Shown here: positions 33,101 through 44,208 of the stretch, one piece after another
Position numbering within the stretch: position 1 is the first letter of the stretch
How the letters are laid out: the number at the start of each line of letters is the position of its first letter
From: Oopsacas minuta
Lineage: Eukaryota; Porifera; Hexactinellida; Lyssacinosida; Leucopsacidae
Length of the DNA: 64,000 nucleotides
Reading direction: 5' to 3'
Assembly (NCBI GenBank): GCA_024704765.1
Contig: JAKMXF010000350.1
Coordinates: 1-64,000 of the forward strand
Translations under genes and position numbers: made by a program
Notes under the pieces: generated by a model
The model's database searches: none
What the model saw: the letters and a program-made list of their open reading frames with translations, nothing else
Told to the model about the DNA's origin: nothing

Positions 33101-36100
33101 GGGTACAGTGATGTATTGTAATAGAATAGTGGAGATTTATAAAGCTTTTGACCGCTGACCTTTGCAAAAGTACATCTTGAAACGCTGGTCATATGTTTCA
33201 CACACTATTCCATTATTATATATTAGATATGTGCCTGATTCTTCAGGACCGTAGTAATATTAATTAAAGCAATTTACAGTATTGGTATAGGTGAAATTAC
33301 TAAATCCGAAATTGGCTGAATACAATTAGTTTCATATTCAAAATAAATAAGAGTTCATGATAGACATTAATCCTGAAACATTACATTCATGATAATGTAG
33401 TAATGGTACATACTTGTTTACCTGAATAGAAAAGTTAAAACAAAACTTCCAGAGGATACTAAATACTGAAATAAGTAAACACTTTTCTAGAATCCTTTTA
33501 TAGTTCTTAACCAATATGATTAGATTGATGGTAGTTAGCAGAGTACTATATACAGATTAATGGTTTAACTGATTGGAAGACTATTGAATTTAACATAATG
33601 TGTGGCATTAGTGCTTATATCATCTCATATTGAACTTATTAGATCTTCTGATACAATGAATATATTGGTACTTTATACTTCTTATAGATTCCTGTGATTA
33701 AGTTAAAATATAAATATAACCTTAACATTATAGGTAGTGGAGTCGCTTAAGTCGAAAAATGGCATAATATCTTTCATTTTTCCATAGAATTTTCACACTT
33801 TCTGAGGTTCCTTAATATAAATAATTCATTTTTAGATATACTTCCAACTGCAATTTCTATTGTGTCAGCCACAATTGACCACTTAAGCGACACATTTTGA
33901 ATGTGTTACAATCCCGCTAATAGCTCCAATTTTCATTTAATCAAATTTTTATGCGGATATTCGTGATCTGCGTAAATACCCGTAGCAACGCTAGAACGTC
34001 TCAGGAATTTGACAACATTCCATTCTCAAAATTTGTCCTAACCCTATCGAGTGATACCTGTACGACGCCGCTAGACTAGTTAAGTCTAAATATACGCATA
34101 ATTGCTCTCTAATTTGTCATTTGACGCGTTTTTGCTAAATGGCCATGTTTTCAATGTACTGACTATGTATTTGTATGCGTCGCATATATATATTATATAA
34201 TTATACAAAATTTGATGCATTGTTTTTACATACTATTTTGAGTTAACTAATGTAAATATTAATTAGAGATTTAGGCTTTAGAGTACTAATTAGACTATTG
34301 ATGGATCTCAACATTGAACTATCTCTTCTAGATTGGATTTAGGGGCTATCTAAGAGCACTCAACACTCCCTACCATTCCCATTATAATGGCTTCTGTATA
34401 GCGGCCTCCTGCTTAACGGGGCAGCGACCACAATTTTAGGGTTTTAATGACACTAAACCTGTGTATCAGGGTCACAAACACTATATACGGCCACTTCCTC
34501 TAACATCCATTCTACATAAAGTTCACCTACTATAAACTCTACCTTTGACGAATTCTTTGGCTGGCCTATTTTGGGGAGCGGGACCTGGAGCACGCTCAAA
34601 AATAAGGAGCGCTTAATGCTCTTCTGGGTTGAGGCAGGAAGTTCTCATATTCTTTGGAAATTAAATGTCTTCAGCAATCGTAATACTGAATTCCTTGAAT
34701 AGCGGACCAGTTATAGCCGGCTACAAGTAGTCCTCCTCCGAACCAGTTATGGTCGACTCTTTCTGGTTCAAGGAAATATGGTATTACATATACCTAAATC
34801 CCTTTCTTCTAGATTGTAAGGGAAATACCAACTATTCTTTCGAACAAATCTGGCAAATAATGGAGAATCTAGAGGAGATAGTTCGATGTTGAGATCCATC
34901 ATAATTAATACTCCAATTAATATTTATATTATTTAACTAAAATTAGTGTTTATATGCTAATATAATACGATTATATGACTGTATATGAGTAATACAAATA
35001 CATACTCATAGTAATTGTAAGTACATTGAAAACACAAGTTAACAAAATCGCGTCTAATGACAAGTTAGAGAGCTAATATGCGTATATTTAGACTCAGCTA
35101 GTCTAGTCCACTCGATTGGGTTAGGACAATTTTAAGAATGGAATGTTGCCACATTCCTGAAACATTTTTGCATTACTATGGACAAAGGTGTTGAAGTAAT
35201 CACTTGAACGAAGGGGTATTTACACTGATCACGAACATCCGCATAAAAATTGGATTAAATTAAAATTGTGACCGTTAGCTGGTTTCAAAATGTATCGCTT
35301 AATTGGTCAAATGTGGCCCACACAATGGAAATTGGAGTTGGCACTACGTACATATATCCAAAAACGAATTTTTTGTGTTGAAGAACAACATCAGAAAGTG
35401 TGAATAATTCTAAGTAAAAATGAATGATTAAAGTCATGAGCGACGGGGTAGATATTAAACTCAAATATTGTAAATTTGTTAAGACTTCATACTTTATAGT
35501 GTTTAGGCCCGGTTTGTAGGAGTGTACTGTATCATGGTGTATGTTGTGTTTTGTAGCAAAGTACTGGATCATTTGGAAGTGAGGACGCTATTAGAGATTG
35601 GAGAGAGAGTACTGGAGGACAGTTTATTCTCAAAAAGAGGGAAGAGAGTCAAGCTCTAGAAGGACCAAGATATTACGATGATTTCTTCAGTGAATCTTTC
35701 TTTTCAGCTCCAATATTCTGTACGTCTTATTCCTGATTTAGTGATTTATTTTAATGTACATTTCAATTATAATTTTTAACTTTAGCTCAATCAATAGAAG
35801 GATACGGACCAACAATGGCACTGCCTGGTCTCACCTGCATGGAAGTTAAGTCTGAACCTGTGAGTTAAAATCTTTTATTTCATTTAATAATAGATTTCTG
35901 TTAATTTGGATCCGCTGCTATTATCCATCAGTGTTATACTAACCATCATACAAGTTATATTATATTCTATTATACAAAGTTTGATAACAAAATATGACAG
36001 GTTTACTATAAAAGGCTCGTGTATTGTGTAATTTAATTGGATAGTTATAAATGCTCCTGCATACACTGGACAGACGTTGTTCTCATTTCACAGGAGCAGA

Positions 36101-36757
36101 ATGCAAACACTGAATCAATAATATTTATAAACTCTTTCAGAAAGTCAGTCGACCAGACAACTGGCTCCTTCCACAAAATATCCGAAACGATGTGCGAAAT
36201 GTATCGCCTCATTGCAAAACTCATCTATAAGATAACTCAATTATAGAAATTTACTTAGGTGAAAAATACCAGCTAATTGTTATACGTATAATGTATACGG
36301 AAGCACTGAGAGCCTTTAGAGTTAAGTACACAAACAAATTATTTTCAAATTATTCCTATGCAAATGCATATATTTGTGTTAGAAGCAACCAACCATGCAT
36401 CATGTTATACAACTTAGTTTCTCCACTCATTCGACTCTGCTTGATCGGGTCATTATCCAGGAGGACTCATAGACATGATGCACTAGCAATTCAATTAATT
36501 TGGATTTCTTAATATTTTTGGACAAACTTCCTGTAACCAACGTGAGTCGATTGTATAATTTATACAATTGACAATCGATATACACAATTGTGTTATATGT
36601 TATTTTCTCATACACAATTCTACACAATGTATTATAATAGTCAGAAGAACTGGGTGACGGAGACAATCAAAGTGGGTACCCCGGTCTGATAGCAGATGTC
36701 ATGAGAGATAACGAGATAAGAAGATCTATAAGCAATTTTGAAGAAGCCATTACATCA
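30141..36757 (+). CDS. USH1C-like: Harmonin-like PDZ scaffold, exons 1-8
   Basis: Eight exons join in phase: 30141-30492, 31029-31199, 31351-31515, 31887-31963, 32849-32995, 35557-35719, 35786-35859, 36641-36757 (422 codons, all GT-AG). Residues 1-80 match the harmonin N-terminal domain (EDLVDSLKRVLINPQSLTVY, YPLIPGRLRAEY). PDZ1 (about 95-175) has ALGFTVRGG, GIFITNVLPDS and STHEEAVSLL; it is followed by GMIPEIRRNMVNWTY, as in harmonin. PDZ2 (about 205-285) has SFGCSIKGGTQHGTGIFIHK and IGDEVIEVNGKSFSNITHIE. The rest is charged and Tyr/Phe-containing. Harmonin anchors cadherin-23 and other partners at actin-rich protrusions such as stereocilia and microvilli. Exons 9 and 10 (listed separately) probably continue the gene. 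The acceptor of exon 4 was chosen for PDZ2 length; an upstream AG would add two residues. Confidence 0.82.
30573..30666. mobile_element. hAT-like MITE in intron 1 of the PDZ gene
   Basis: A 94-bp element from CATTGGTTCTCAACC to GGTTGAGAACCACTG, flanked by perfect 8-bp copies AACTACAT (30565-30572 and 30667-30674). The GGTTCTCAACC ends and GCGGACCCC core are typical of Charlie-like hAT MITEs. Confidence 0.85.
31695..31856. mobile_element. Pogo/Tigger-like MITE in intron 3 of the PDZ gene
   Basis: Starts CAGTAGAACTCGGA and ends TCCAAGTTCTACAG, flanked by TA. The left end equals that of the 69-bp element at 45026. Confidence 0.7.
31990..32698. mobile_element. Foldback element with ~190-bp arms in intron 4 of the PDZ gene
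   Basis: The left arm (CATGCTGCTGAATCAG, AATAAGAGTCCAGT, TTTGCGAATTGAA, TTAAAAAGTTCAAAC) returns inverted on the right with a few mismatches and indels. A ~250-bp unique centre separates the arms. No coding capacity. Confidence 0.65.
33735..35453. mobile_element. Large ~1.7-kb inverted repeat (foldback) in intron 5 of the PDZ gene
   Basis: The left arm (about 33735-34335) and right arm (about 34862-35453) are complementary over ~590 bp. Paired landmarks include GTCGCTTAAG / ATTAAGCGATACATTTTG, TATGCGGATATTCGTGATC / GATCACGAACATCCGCATA and ATTGATGGATCTCAACATTG / GATGTTGAGATCCATCAT. The ~525-bp centre is unrelated and partly GC-rich. It accounts for most of the 2.56-kb intron. Confidence 0.75.
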
Positions 36758-38589
36758 GTAAGTTACTAGGATTTAAAACCTGTTCATGTCAGGTTGTATT
36801 TCTTTGGATATATATATATATTACCTCACAGTGGCGTAACACTGCTTCAAAAAGTGGTCCGGCTAGAAGTAGAAACAAACTAGGGTTCTACTTGGGAAAA
36901 TGGAAATATATAACGATTAACAAGGTTAGAAAACTATTTTCATTTTGGATACAATAGTGCGAAGTAATAATTCATCAAAACAAGGGAAGTCATGGTCCGG
37001 CTCAAAACCGGACAGCCGGACCAGCAATCCTGCCCAAAAAGGTCAGGCCGAAGCCGGATTTGCCGGACATACTCTTACGCCTATGCCTCATCTCCATTTG
37101 TAAGGTCTGTTTGTATTTCTGTATGTCCAATATGACTATGTTGAATCTGATATTATTTTCAAAATGTATTTATTACAGTAGTGTAATAGTAAATTACGTA
37201 TTAACCTCCATTTACTTTCTAGATAAACCCTACAAATACAATTTACAGACATTTTCGAACTTTGTGAATTTTACATTAATTCTTCAGTTCTCGAAACCGA
37301 TCAAAAGTGTAACGAGTTTGAAAATATAGTTTTAGAACTGTAGTATATGCTCGTAGTGGGTTATACTTCATTTGAAGAAGATAGTATGTAATTACAGTGA
37401 AACTCCTCCAAGCGGTCGGCCCTCAGATTCGACCACCCCTCTATTGAGGACATTATTTCAACGTCTCTTGCAAAATCCCTTTAGGGAACCTCCAGTCTCC
37501 CAAAGCCCTTAATTAGGTCACCTCTTTTATACTGTCTTTGCTGGACAGTCTGTAGGCTAACCTGATTTGAGGAGTTTTACTGTATATAACAATGAATCTT
37601 ATACAGCATACAGGAGGCCGTTATCCACATGTTTAAAATATTAGGAAATCATACTGCTGGACAGGTAGTCGATACCAGAGAGGTGTTTATATCTGGCCTC
37701 CAGTTTTATGTCTTGTTATCAAATAATAATTACTAGTAACAAATTTACTGTGACACCTCGTTCGACACCGCTAGCCGAGCTGAGTCTAGTTATACACATA
37801 TCGATCTTCTGAATTATCTTTAAACACGATGTAACTAGATCGACCTCCACCGTCCCTCAATTGTATTTATATTTCTTAAAATTTATCATAAATACACGAT
37901 GCTATCGTCTGTTTTGTTAATAATTTGAATTGTCTATATTACCTACGTTACATCATAAGATTAGCATAAGCAAATACTTTTATTTTAGCATTTGACATTT
38001 GATCAAGAATAACATTTAGAAATATAGTGTAATCTTTTTCTTTGTATAATATTAACACAATTATATTATGATTATTATTGAAATATACTATCAGTAGATT
38101 ACTAATATTCTATTATATTAACGCTAAATTTACTTAACGTATATCTGCCTTTTACGTATATCTACTAATCTGGACTGTTGGAAACTCAATTTTGCTGTTA
38201 AGTTATAATTACGTATTTATTTAATTTTTAGCTCTAATTTTACTGTTAACAGCAAAGATTAGGTTTAAAAGCTCAAATACCAGCAACGTTAAACTAATAA
38301 TAGTTAATTGTGGCTATTAACAGCATTTTCCCTATCCATAGATAATATTTAATTAAAGTTCTTAAAATGAGCATTGGCAAGCATGAACCGGTGAAAACCA
38401 TTAGTTGTAAATTTTAAAATTGCATACCATATTATGTGAAAACATAATATTTGATAATATACAATCAAAATAGCTATAGATAGAGATCACCCAATACTCT
38501 TTGTGGTGTATTATATTTCTCTCATTACGATAGCAAGACCAAAATACATATAAATATAACTGAATACTTTTATAATATAACTGAAGAAT
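36758..38589. other. Intron 8 (5' part) / formin upstream region
   Basis: Holds a GTCCGGC-rich direct/inverted repeat at about 36855-37075, the MITE at 37395 and AT-rich sequence. It must also contain the promoter of the formin gene. No exon is recognised here. Confidence 0.4.
37395..37582. mobile_element. Pogo/Tigger-like MITE, 188 bp, TA duplication
   Basis: Starts CAGTGAAACTCCTCC and ends GAGGAGTTTTACTG, flanked by TA on both sides. Confidence 0.75.
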
Positions 38590-41500
38590 ATGTCGAGCAA
38601 CAAAATGAGGACATTTACTAGTGCAATGGCGAGGAAAAGGTCTCCTAGAGACCATTTCATATCTCCTCCAACTTTTGCAACTAGTTCAACTATGACTAGT
38701 AAACCAGTACAGAGATTATCAGAATTGAATGAAGATCTCGTAAAGTCAATGTCACCGAATGATCTAGCAATTCATATCGGATCTCTTGTAAAAGCAGGGA
38801 AATTAGATCAGAAGATAGCGATGGACAGATTCAGTGAACTCTCACAATCTCTCCAACCCATTCATAAACCAGTGATGTCCCCTGATGACCTCACAGATTT
38901 ATCATACCGCGTACAGTTGAAGAATATGCCTGAGAAAAAATACACACTAAAATTCGACCTGAAGACGAAAGGAATTAACCTGTATTTCCGTGGGAAATGC
39001 AAACACAAGATCCGATACGATGAGGATATCAAAAGCTTTGAATCTGATGAAGATAACGCTTTCATACTCAGGACTACCAGCCTAGACCTCATGGAATTTG
39101 AGGCTGAGGGCTTAGAGGAGAAGAATGCAATACTGAATGTGTTAGAACGCTTCGAACAAGATCGAAGATCAGCTGAAGATGCGATAAGTGAAGAACAAAA
39201 TAAAGAGGATCATGAAAAGAGCGAGACAGACAAAGAAGATCAAGATGCGATCACAAGTTTACCAAGTATGGCACAACGCAGTGGAAGAGATGACCTGGTG
39301 AAATCTCTGAGAATTCCTGTCTACAAACAAATCCTCAAAGAGGGGGAGTTGGAAAAGCAGGGACATGGAAAAGGTGCACTTTCCTGGCCAATCCGATACG
39401 TTGAAATCAAGCCTGGTCAATTGGCATACTACAAACCTTCAAACAAAAAGCAACCTCTTAACATATTAACTCTAGATCGAACTGTAACCATTGAGACTTC
39501 ACAGGAAGGATTCGAAATAAAATTAGCTCCAAAACGAGAACAAAATGTAAATGATCGTTCTTATAATTTCCGTGTGAGTAAAACACACGGAAATTTCCAA
39601 GCTGAAGTTAACCAGTGGCTACATGCCATAGAGTTAGCTATTCAGGGAACTAATGAGAAGGAAATAATGATGTCATTATGTGGGAATAGTCCTTCTACAA
39701 GAACTCTAACTGGCATAAGACGTATAGAACCGCAACAACAATCAAGAAGAAAATCTCATATATTTCAGAAACCCAAAAAGCCTAAAGGAAGTATTAGCTT
39801 CGAACCAGCTCCTGCTGTAGATCTAGAGGATCCGAATATAGCTAAACTATTATGTCAGTTGAAACAACAGATCAATCACTTGCTGCTGATCTCTGAAGAG
39901 ATTAAGAATGAACGTATTAAGTCTGTTTTTGATAATTTATCTGAAATATGTAAATTCATGGAAGATCAAGTTCGCGGAAATCCTGATGACAACCTTCCCT
40001 TCCAACCTCTCAACCGTGTAGGTTCAATTAGAGCAGATAGGTCTCCTGGATTTAATCTACCCGACACGCCAACTGGTAATGGAGTAACTGAAAAACAAGC
40101 TCCAGGAGACGAAGAAAAGAGAGAGGACTGGGATCAGGCCAATAGTACATTAACAGAAGCAACTACTATCGCACAAATGCAACACCAAATATCCTTAAAT
40201 CCTCCAAAAGAGGAAATTCCATCTGCTGACAATACTAACAAGGACATCACTCAGGAAGAACCAGTCCCTATTGACCCAGATATTTTACGTAGAATACCAG
40301 ACCCTCCCCCCTACATGCAGGAAGCTATTGATTTCTTTTTATTGATTGAGAAACGACCAACAGGAGACCCAAAGATCCCCTGTTGCCCTCCGAATATGCC
40401 AGAAACAAATAAATACATAAAAACGGTTATCCTGGGAATCCCAGATATCCCTCCACCACCACCTAACCTACAAATAGTAGATGCGACACTCGGAATAGAT
40501 TCTGTTAACCTAGGCATACAGAACTCAGTAATGCGGAAGGTTAATATGAAGCCTCTTAATTGGAACAAAATTGGTTCCAAGCAAGTCAAGTGTAATAGCA
40601 TGTGGTTCAATTCACACAATGATTTAGATATAGATATTGATAAGCTAGAGCATTTATTTAAAGAAGAGAAAGTTGTTAGAAAAAACAAATGTAAAAGTCC
40701 TGAAAAACCGCAAAAAATTGTTTATTTAGGAGACAAACGTGCGATGGGAATTGATATTTTCCTCAGAAGAACAAGATTCAATTTCGAAGAACTGGACGAG
40801 ATATTGAATAATGCTCTGGAGAGAGAGAATAGTGTCGGACACAAGATCTGTCTACAACTTGAAGAGTTAGAAGATTTGAGTAGATACCCCACTGAAGAGG
40901 ATAACGATCTATTCAGAGCAGTTAAAGAGAGTCCTGATAAAATGGTAAAAGCAGATCAGTTCATTCACACAGTATGTCATCTCCCATTCTATAAAGAGCG
41001 AGTAGATGTTATTCTATTGATGCGAGAAATACCAACTAATACTACACACATACAAGAACCTATTAAGATTCTAACAAAAGCTTGTGCCGAGTTAAATAGT
41101 TCTGTAAAGTTTGTTAAGATTCTAGGGCTAGTACTCAAGATTGGAAATCATATCAACTCAGGTAGTAATCGTGGTGATGCAGGAGGATTCCATCTCTCAG
41201 CCCTCTCTAAACTGATTACCTACAAGGGAATTGAACCCAAATTCAGTCTCTTACACTTCATCGTACAGCAAGTTATGGATGGGAATGAAGAGCTTCTCAA
41301 TTTCGATGAGGAATTGTCTACTGTCCACAAAGCTATTGATGCATCTGTTGAAGGCATATTAGCAGAGATAGACTTAATGAAGCAACAGCTCAACAAAATT
41401 AAAAAGACCAGAGAACTAATGACTAATAGTAAGGGTGCTAGTAATTATCAACAGTTTACGACTGATGTTGAAGAGTTCTTGCAAACTTTTGAAAGCAAAC

Positions 41501-42216
41501 ACAGAGAATTGATAAAAGAGCATGACCAGCTGAGGAGTGCTTATTCACAAGTTTTAGTTAAGTACGGTGAAACAGAGGCGGAATCTGACGAGTTTATGGC
41601 GCAAATAAATGATTTTATTCGCGATTTTAAGAAAGTGTCAACAGAATTAATAAGGAAACGAATAAATGAAAAGAAGGCCCAGGATAATATTCTAAGAAGC
41701 AAATCTACTTCTGCACAGAGTTGCAATAAGGTACAAGCAAGAAGTAACAAAAAGATTGAACCTAAAATGATGAAAAGAAGTTCTACCGTAGCTGGCGTTA
41801 AATCTCCTCTTATGGAAGCTCAAAATGAAAAAGGACACCTACCAACCATACAGAGCGAAGAGGAATTGAAAAGTGAAAAAGAGAAAGGAGCGGCTAAGAT
41901 TGAGCCAGTGAATACCAAGGCTTGCGAGCCGAAAACCTATGATAATTTACAGCTGGAGAAGAAAGGCTACTTCAAAACGGAATGGAAGAATAAAAGATTT
42001 GTTTTAAGTGGCAAACAGCTGAGATGTATGACAAGCAAAAATGATATCGAGGATGTATTACACCTTGGAAGACAAACCCAGATTTATATTGATACTCAAG
42101 ATCTCACAGTCATAGAAATAAAAATTAAGGACAAAGGCAAGGAAAAGAAAATACGAATTAAATGTAGTTCCCCTGTGGAAGCTGATGAAGTAATGGCTGA
42201 CTTCAAACAAAGCTAA
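38590..42216 (+). CDS. PH-domain-containing formin, single exon
   Basis: A 1,208-residue actin nucleator read without introns. Residues about 105-190 (KKYTLKFDLKTKGINLYFRG) look like a divergent PH-type fold. Residues about 247-352 are a clearer PH domain (ILKEGELEKQGHG, SWPIRYVEIKPGQLAYYKP, WLHAIELA). A short FH1 has two proline runs (PDPPPY, IPPPPPNL; about 570-625). FH2 spans about 648-1030: KVNMKPLNWNKI (lasso), GIDIFLRRTRFNFEEL (conserved Ile), KIGNHINSGSNRGDAGGFHL and the LITYKG lysine. After a basic linker, residues about 1120-1208 form a C-terminal PH-like domain (KKGYFKTEWKNKRFVL). No GBD/FH3 or DAD is evident. The plan fits the PH-containing formin (PHCF) class described in invertebrates and absent from vertebrates. 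The gene lies within an intron of the PDZ gene. Confidence 0.9.
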   Translation: MSSNKMRTFTSAMARKRSPRDHFISPPTFATSSTMTSKPVQRLSELNEDLVKSMSPNDLAIHIGSLVKAGKLDQKIAMDRFSELSQSLQPIHKPVMSPDDLTDLSYRVQLKNMPEKKYTLKFDLKTKGINLYFRGKCKHKIRYDEDIKSFESDEDNAFILRTTSLDLMEFEAEGLEEKNAILNVLERFEQDRRSAEDAISEEQNKEDHEKSETDKEDQDAITSLPSMAQRSGRDDLVKSLRIPVYKQILKEGELEKQGHGKGALSWPIRYVEIKPGQLAYYKPSNKKQPLNILTLDRTVTIETSQEGFEIKLAPKREQNVNDRSYNFRVSKTHGNFQAEVNQWLHAIELAIQGTNEKEIMMSLCGNSPSTRTLTGIRRIEPQQQSRRKSHIFQKPKKPKGSISFEPAPAVDLEDPNIAKLLCQLKQQINHLLLISEEIKNERIKSVFDNLSEICKFMEDQVRGNPDDNLPFQPLNRVGSIRADRSPGFNLPDTPTGNGVTEKQAPGDEEKREDWDQANSTLTEATTIAQMQHQISLNPPKEEIPSADNTNKDITQEEPVPIDPDILRRIPDPPPYMQEAIDFFLLIEKRPTGDPKIPCCPPNMPETNKYIKTVILGIPDIPPPPPNLQIVDATLGIDSVNLGIQNSVMRKVNMKPLNWNKIGSKQVKCNSMWFNSHNDLDIDIDKLEHLFKEEKVVRKNKCKSPEKPQKIVYLGDKRAMGIDIFLRRTRFNFEELDEILNNALERENSVGHKICLQLEELEDLSRYPTEEDNDLFRAVKESPDKMVKADQFIHTVCHLPFYKERVDVILLMREIPTNTTHIQEPIKILTKACAELNSSVKFVKILGLVLKIGNHINSGSNRGDAGGFHLSALSKLITYKGIEPKFSLLHFIVQQVMDGNEELLNFDEELSTVHKAIDASVEGILAEIDLMKQQLNKIKKTRELMTNSKGASNYQQFTTDVEEFLQTFESKHRELIKEHDQLRSAYSQVLVKYGETEAESDEFMAQINDFIRDFKKVSTELIRKRINEKKAQDNILRSKSTSAQSCNKVQARSNKKIEPKMMKRSSTVAGVKSPLMEAQNEKGHLPTIQSEEELKSEKEKGAAKIEPVNTKACEPKTYDNLQLEKKGYFKTEWKNKRFVLSGKQLRCMTSKNDIEDVLHLGRQTQIYIDTQDLTVIEIKIKDKGKEKKIRIKCSSPVEADEVMADFKQS

Positions 42217-42316
42217 TTAGAGTGTGTTAGCTTGTTATTATTTGGTTATTACTTTTTGTATATTTATCTGCTCAATACTAATCAGCTGTTATTTGTATAT
42301 TATGTTAAATATTTTC

Positions 42317-42322
42317 ATTAAA
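42317..42322 (+). terminator. Possible poly(A) signal of formin
   Basis: ATTAAA about 100 bp after the stop codon. Confidence 0.35.
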
Positions 42323-42772
42323 TTTTTAGTAATTTTCTAATTAATCGTAATCTAATTATACTCTGGTGCTTCTCAAAACACTGATCCAGATTTTAGCGGG
42401 ATGTCCCACTGAATCTTTCCAAAACGATAATTATCCCGATTTTAGTAGTCCAGTTGCGGTCTAATGTTAATATGCAACGTCCCACCAAGTCCTGCTAAAT
42501 TTGAACAATCCTGCTTGTTCTTCACTCGGGTTGGGAAGTATGGATGCCTGAAGCAGAGTTTTAAACTTGGGGTCATATGACTAATATCCTTTGAGCAACA
42601 TGATCAAACGTGACCACTGACCAATCTTAACAAACAAATAACTTGGGTGTAACCATGCTACACAAATTTACATAAGGTGTGGCCATAACCAGACCCTAAC
42701 TCCCAAACCTATTACCGTCTCCACCTGAAGCAATTAAGTCAATACTCGTGATATTATAAGTATATAATTCAG

Positions 42773-42897
42773 GCTAGGGTTGACTCTAAGACAGAGGTAG
42801 ATGCAGACATATCAGCATTGTTAGGAGCAATGCAGAAGAAACAACTTGATGATGAGAGGGAATCTTCCATAAATAGCCCTGAAATACAGATAGATAG
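42773..42897 (+). CDS. USH1C-like: Probable exon 9 of the harmonin-like gene
   Basis: An open segment between an acceptor (AATTCAG) and a donor (GGTAATT) encodes VDSKTEVDADISALLGAMQK and a charged tail. In phase 0 it follows directly from exon 8, and its phase-2 end fits the segment at 46764. The sequence has protein-like composition while the flanks do not. No domain is recognised. It is assigned to the PDZ gene because the phases agree and no other plus-strand gene could own it. Splicing has not been shown. Confidence 0.5.
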
Positions 42898-43379
42898 GTA
42901 ATTAGATTACTAATAAGTCTTATTGCTTTATTCTATCTAGGTTCATATACAAATTTCTGATGTATTAGTATTGGGGGGATATATATCTACGTATCTGTTA
43001 TGTCAGGATTATTCAACCATTTGACAATACGACACACTCTATATAAGGTTGTGTTCACCTATTAGCAGTTTGTCTAATACCAACCAACCAACCAGTTACT
43101 TTTTTGGTGAATTAATTGATGAACTCACAACTCCCCATTCTACACATGCATCTCTGGTAATAATGCACTTTTTCAACATATTAATTTGTTTAACAATAAT
43201 TGGGATGTGGAGGAAGATAATAAATCATTTATGAGTAATTAAATGACTTTATTTAATTACGAATTTCCTTTAACATTCTAAATGCTACGTATATTGAAGG
43301 ATAATACATATATAAGTAATTTTGACAAGTTGGTTGAGTGCAGTATCAATAAAGAGGATTGTATATTGTATGCTGAGGT

Positions 43380-43926
43380 GGTGCTAACCCAGGAATATAA
43401 CCTGGAATGAACAAGAGACATTATGTGTTTGACCATTAAACTAGTAAGCGAATTAGCAAGTCTGTTCGTATATTTTGAGATTTTTTGATTTCGGTAATAC
43501 CCTGATACGCGGCCGGGCGCTTATTGATGAAATATGGTATTTGCTTACGTTTAGTCATCAAAACAACGTATGATCAAGTTTCATAGAATTCTAAATTAGA
43601 TATAGTGCAGTATTAGTGAGGATACCTCTAAAAGGAGATTGTGGAGAAAACCTATACACCGGTTGAATCCTTAAGCTAATAAGTATATACATAATACCGA
43701 ACTTCAGAATTACAACACAAGAGGTTACTATCGAAGAGGTTATAACAGGTGTATGGATTTATTAATTACCCTTATTCATAGCATCCTCATTATTGAAAGT
43801 ATAAATAGGCTTAAATTCTAATATAATGTAAGGAGGCTAAATGGATCGCTACTTCGCTTTTTAGTTTAATGGTCAAACATACGACAGATAATTGTAATTT
43901 CCAAGTTCGATCCTTGGGGAAGCACC
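43380..43926. repeat. Element bounded by two inverted tRNA-like sequences
   Basis: The right end (43853-43926, plus) reads TAGTTTAATGGTCAAACA, a D-arm with GTTT/AAAC stem, then CCAAGTTCGATCCTTGG, a T-arm, then AGCACC. The left end (43380-43452) is the complement of a similar unit with the same D-arm and a CCAGGTTATATTCCTGG T-arm. The acceptor stems do not pair well and the anticodon loop lacks the usual T33, so these are tRNA-derived rather than working tRNAs. The ~400 bp between them is unique. Confidence 0.45.
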
Positions 43927-44208
43927 TCTTTGCGATCTGTACAACCTTCCTTATTGAAAATAATACGAATATATAAGTGATCGCTATACTATACTTCTGT
44001 GTTTATTCATGCTAATGTTAGCTAATACCAGATTACGTGAACCACCTAAACCAGTATTGACATCTTCAAATGCCAATATCAATACTAACCTAGGTAGTTT
44101 CTGTCATTTGTATTTCATCCCGACCTGACACCTGTATTTGTATGGCTTAGAATGACGTTCCAAAAATGTGGAAAATTTTCCAAAATATTCCCATTTTACT
44201 ATCAAAAA

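Noticed and set aside
36037-36512. Plus-strand frames in intron 7 of the PDZ gene
   Set aside because: They lie between well-supported exons, lack splice-compatible boundaries in phase and have no domain.
43853-43926. Functional tRNA gene
   Set aside because: D- and T-arms are good, but the acceptor stem does not pair and the anticodon loop lacks T33; better explained as tRNA-derived repeat.
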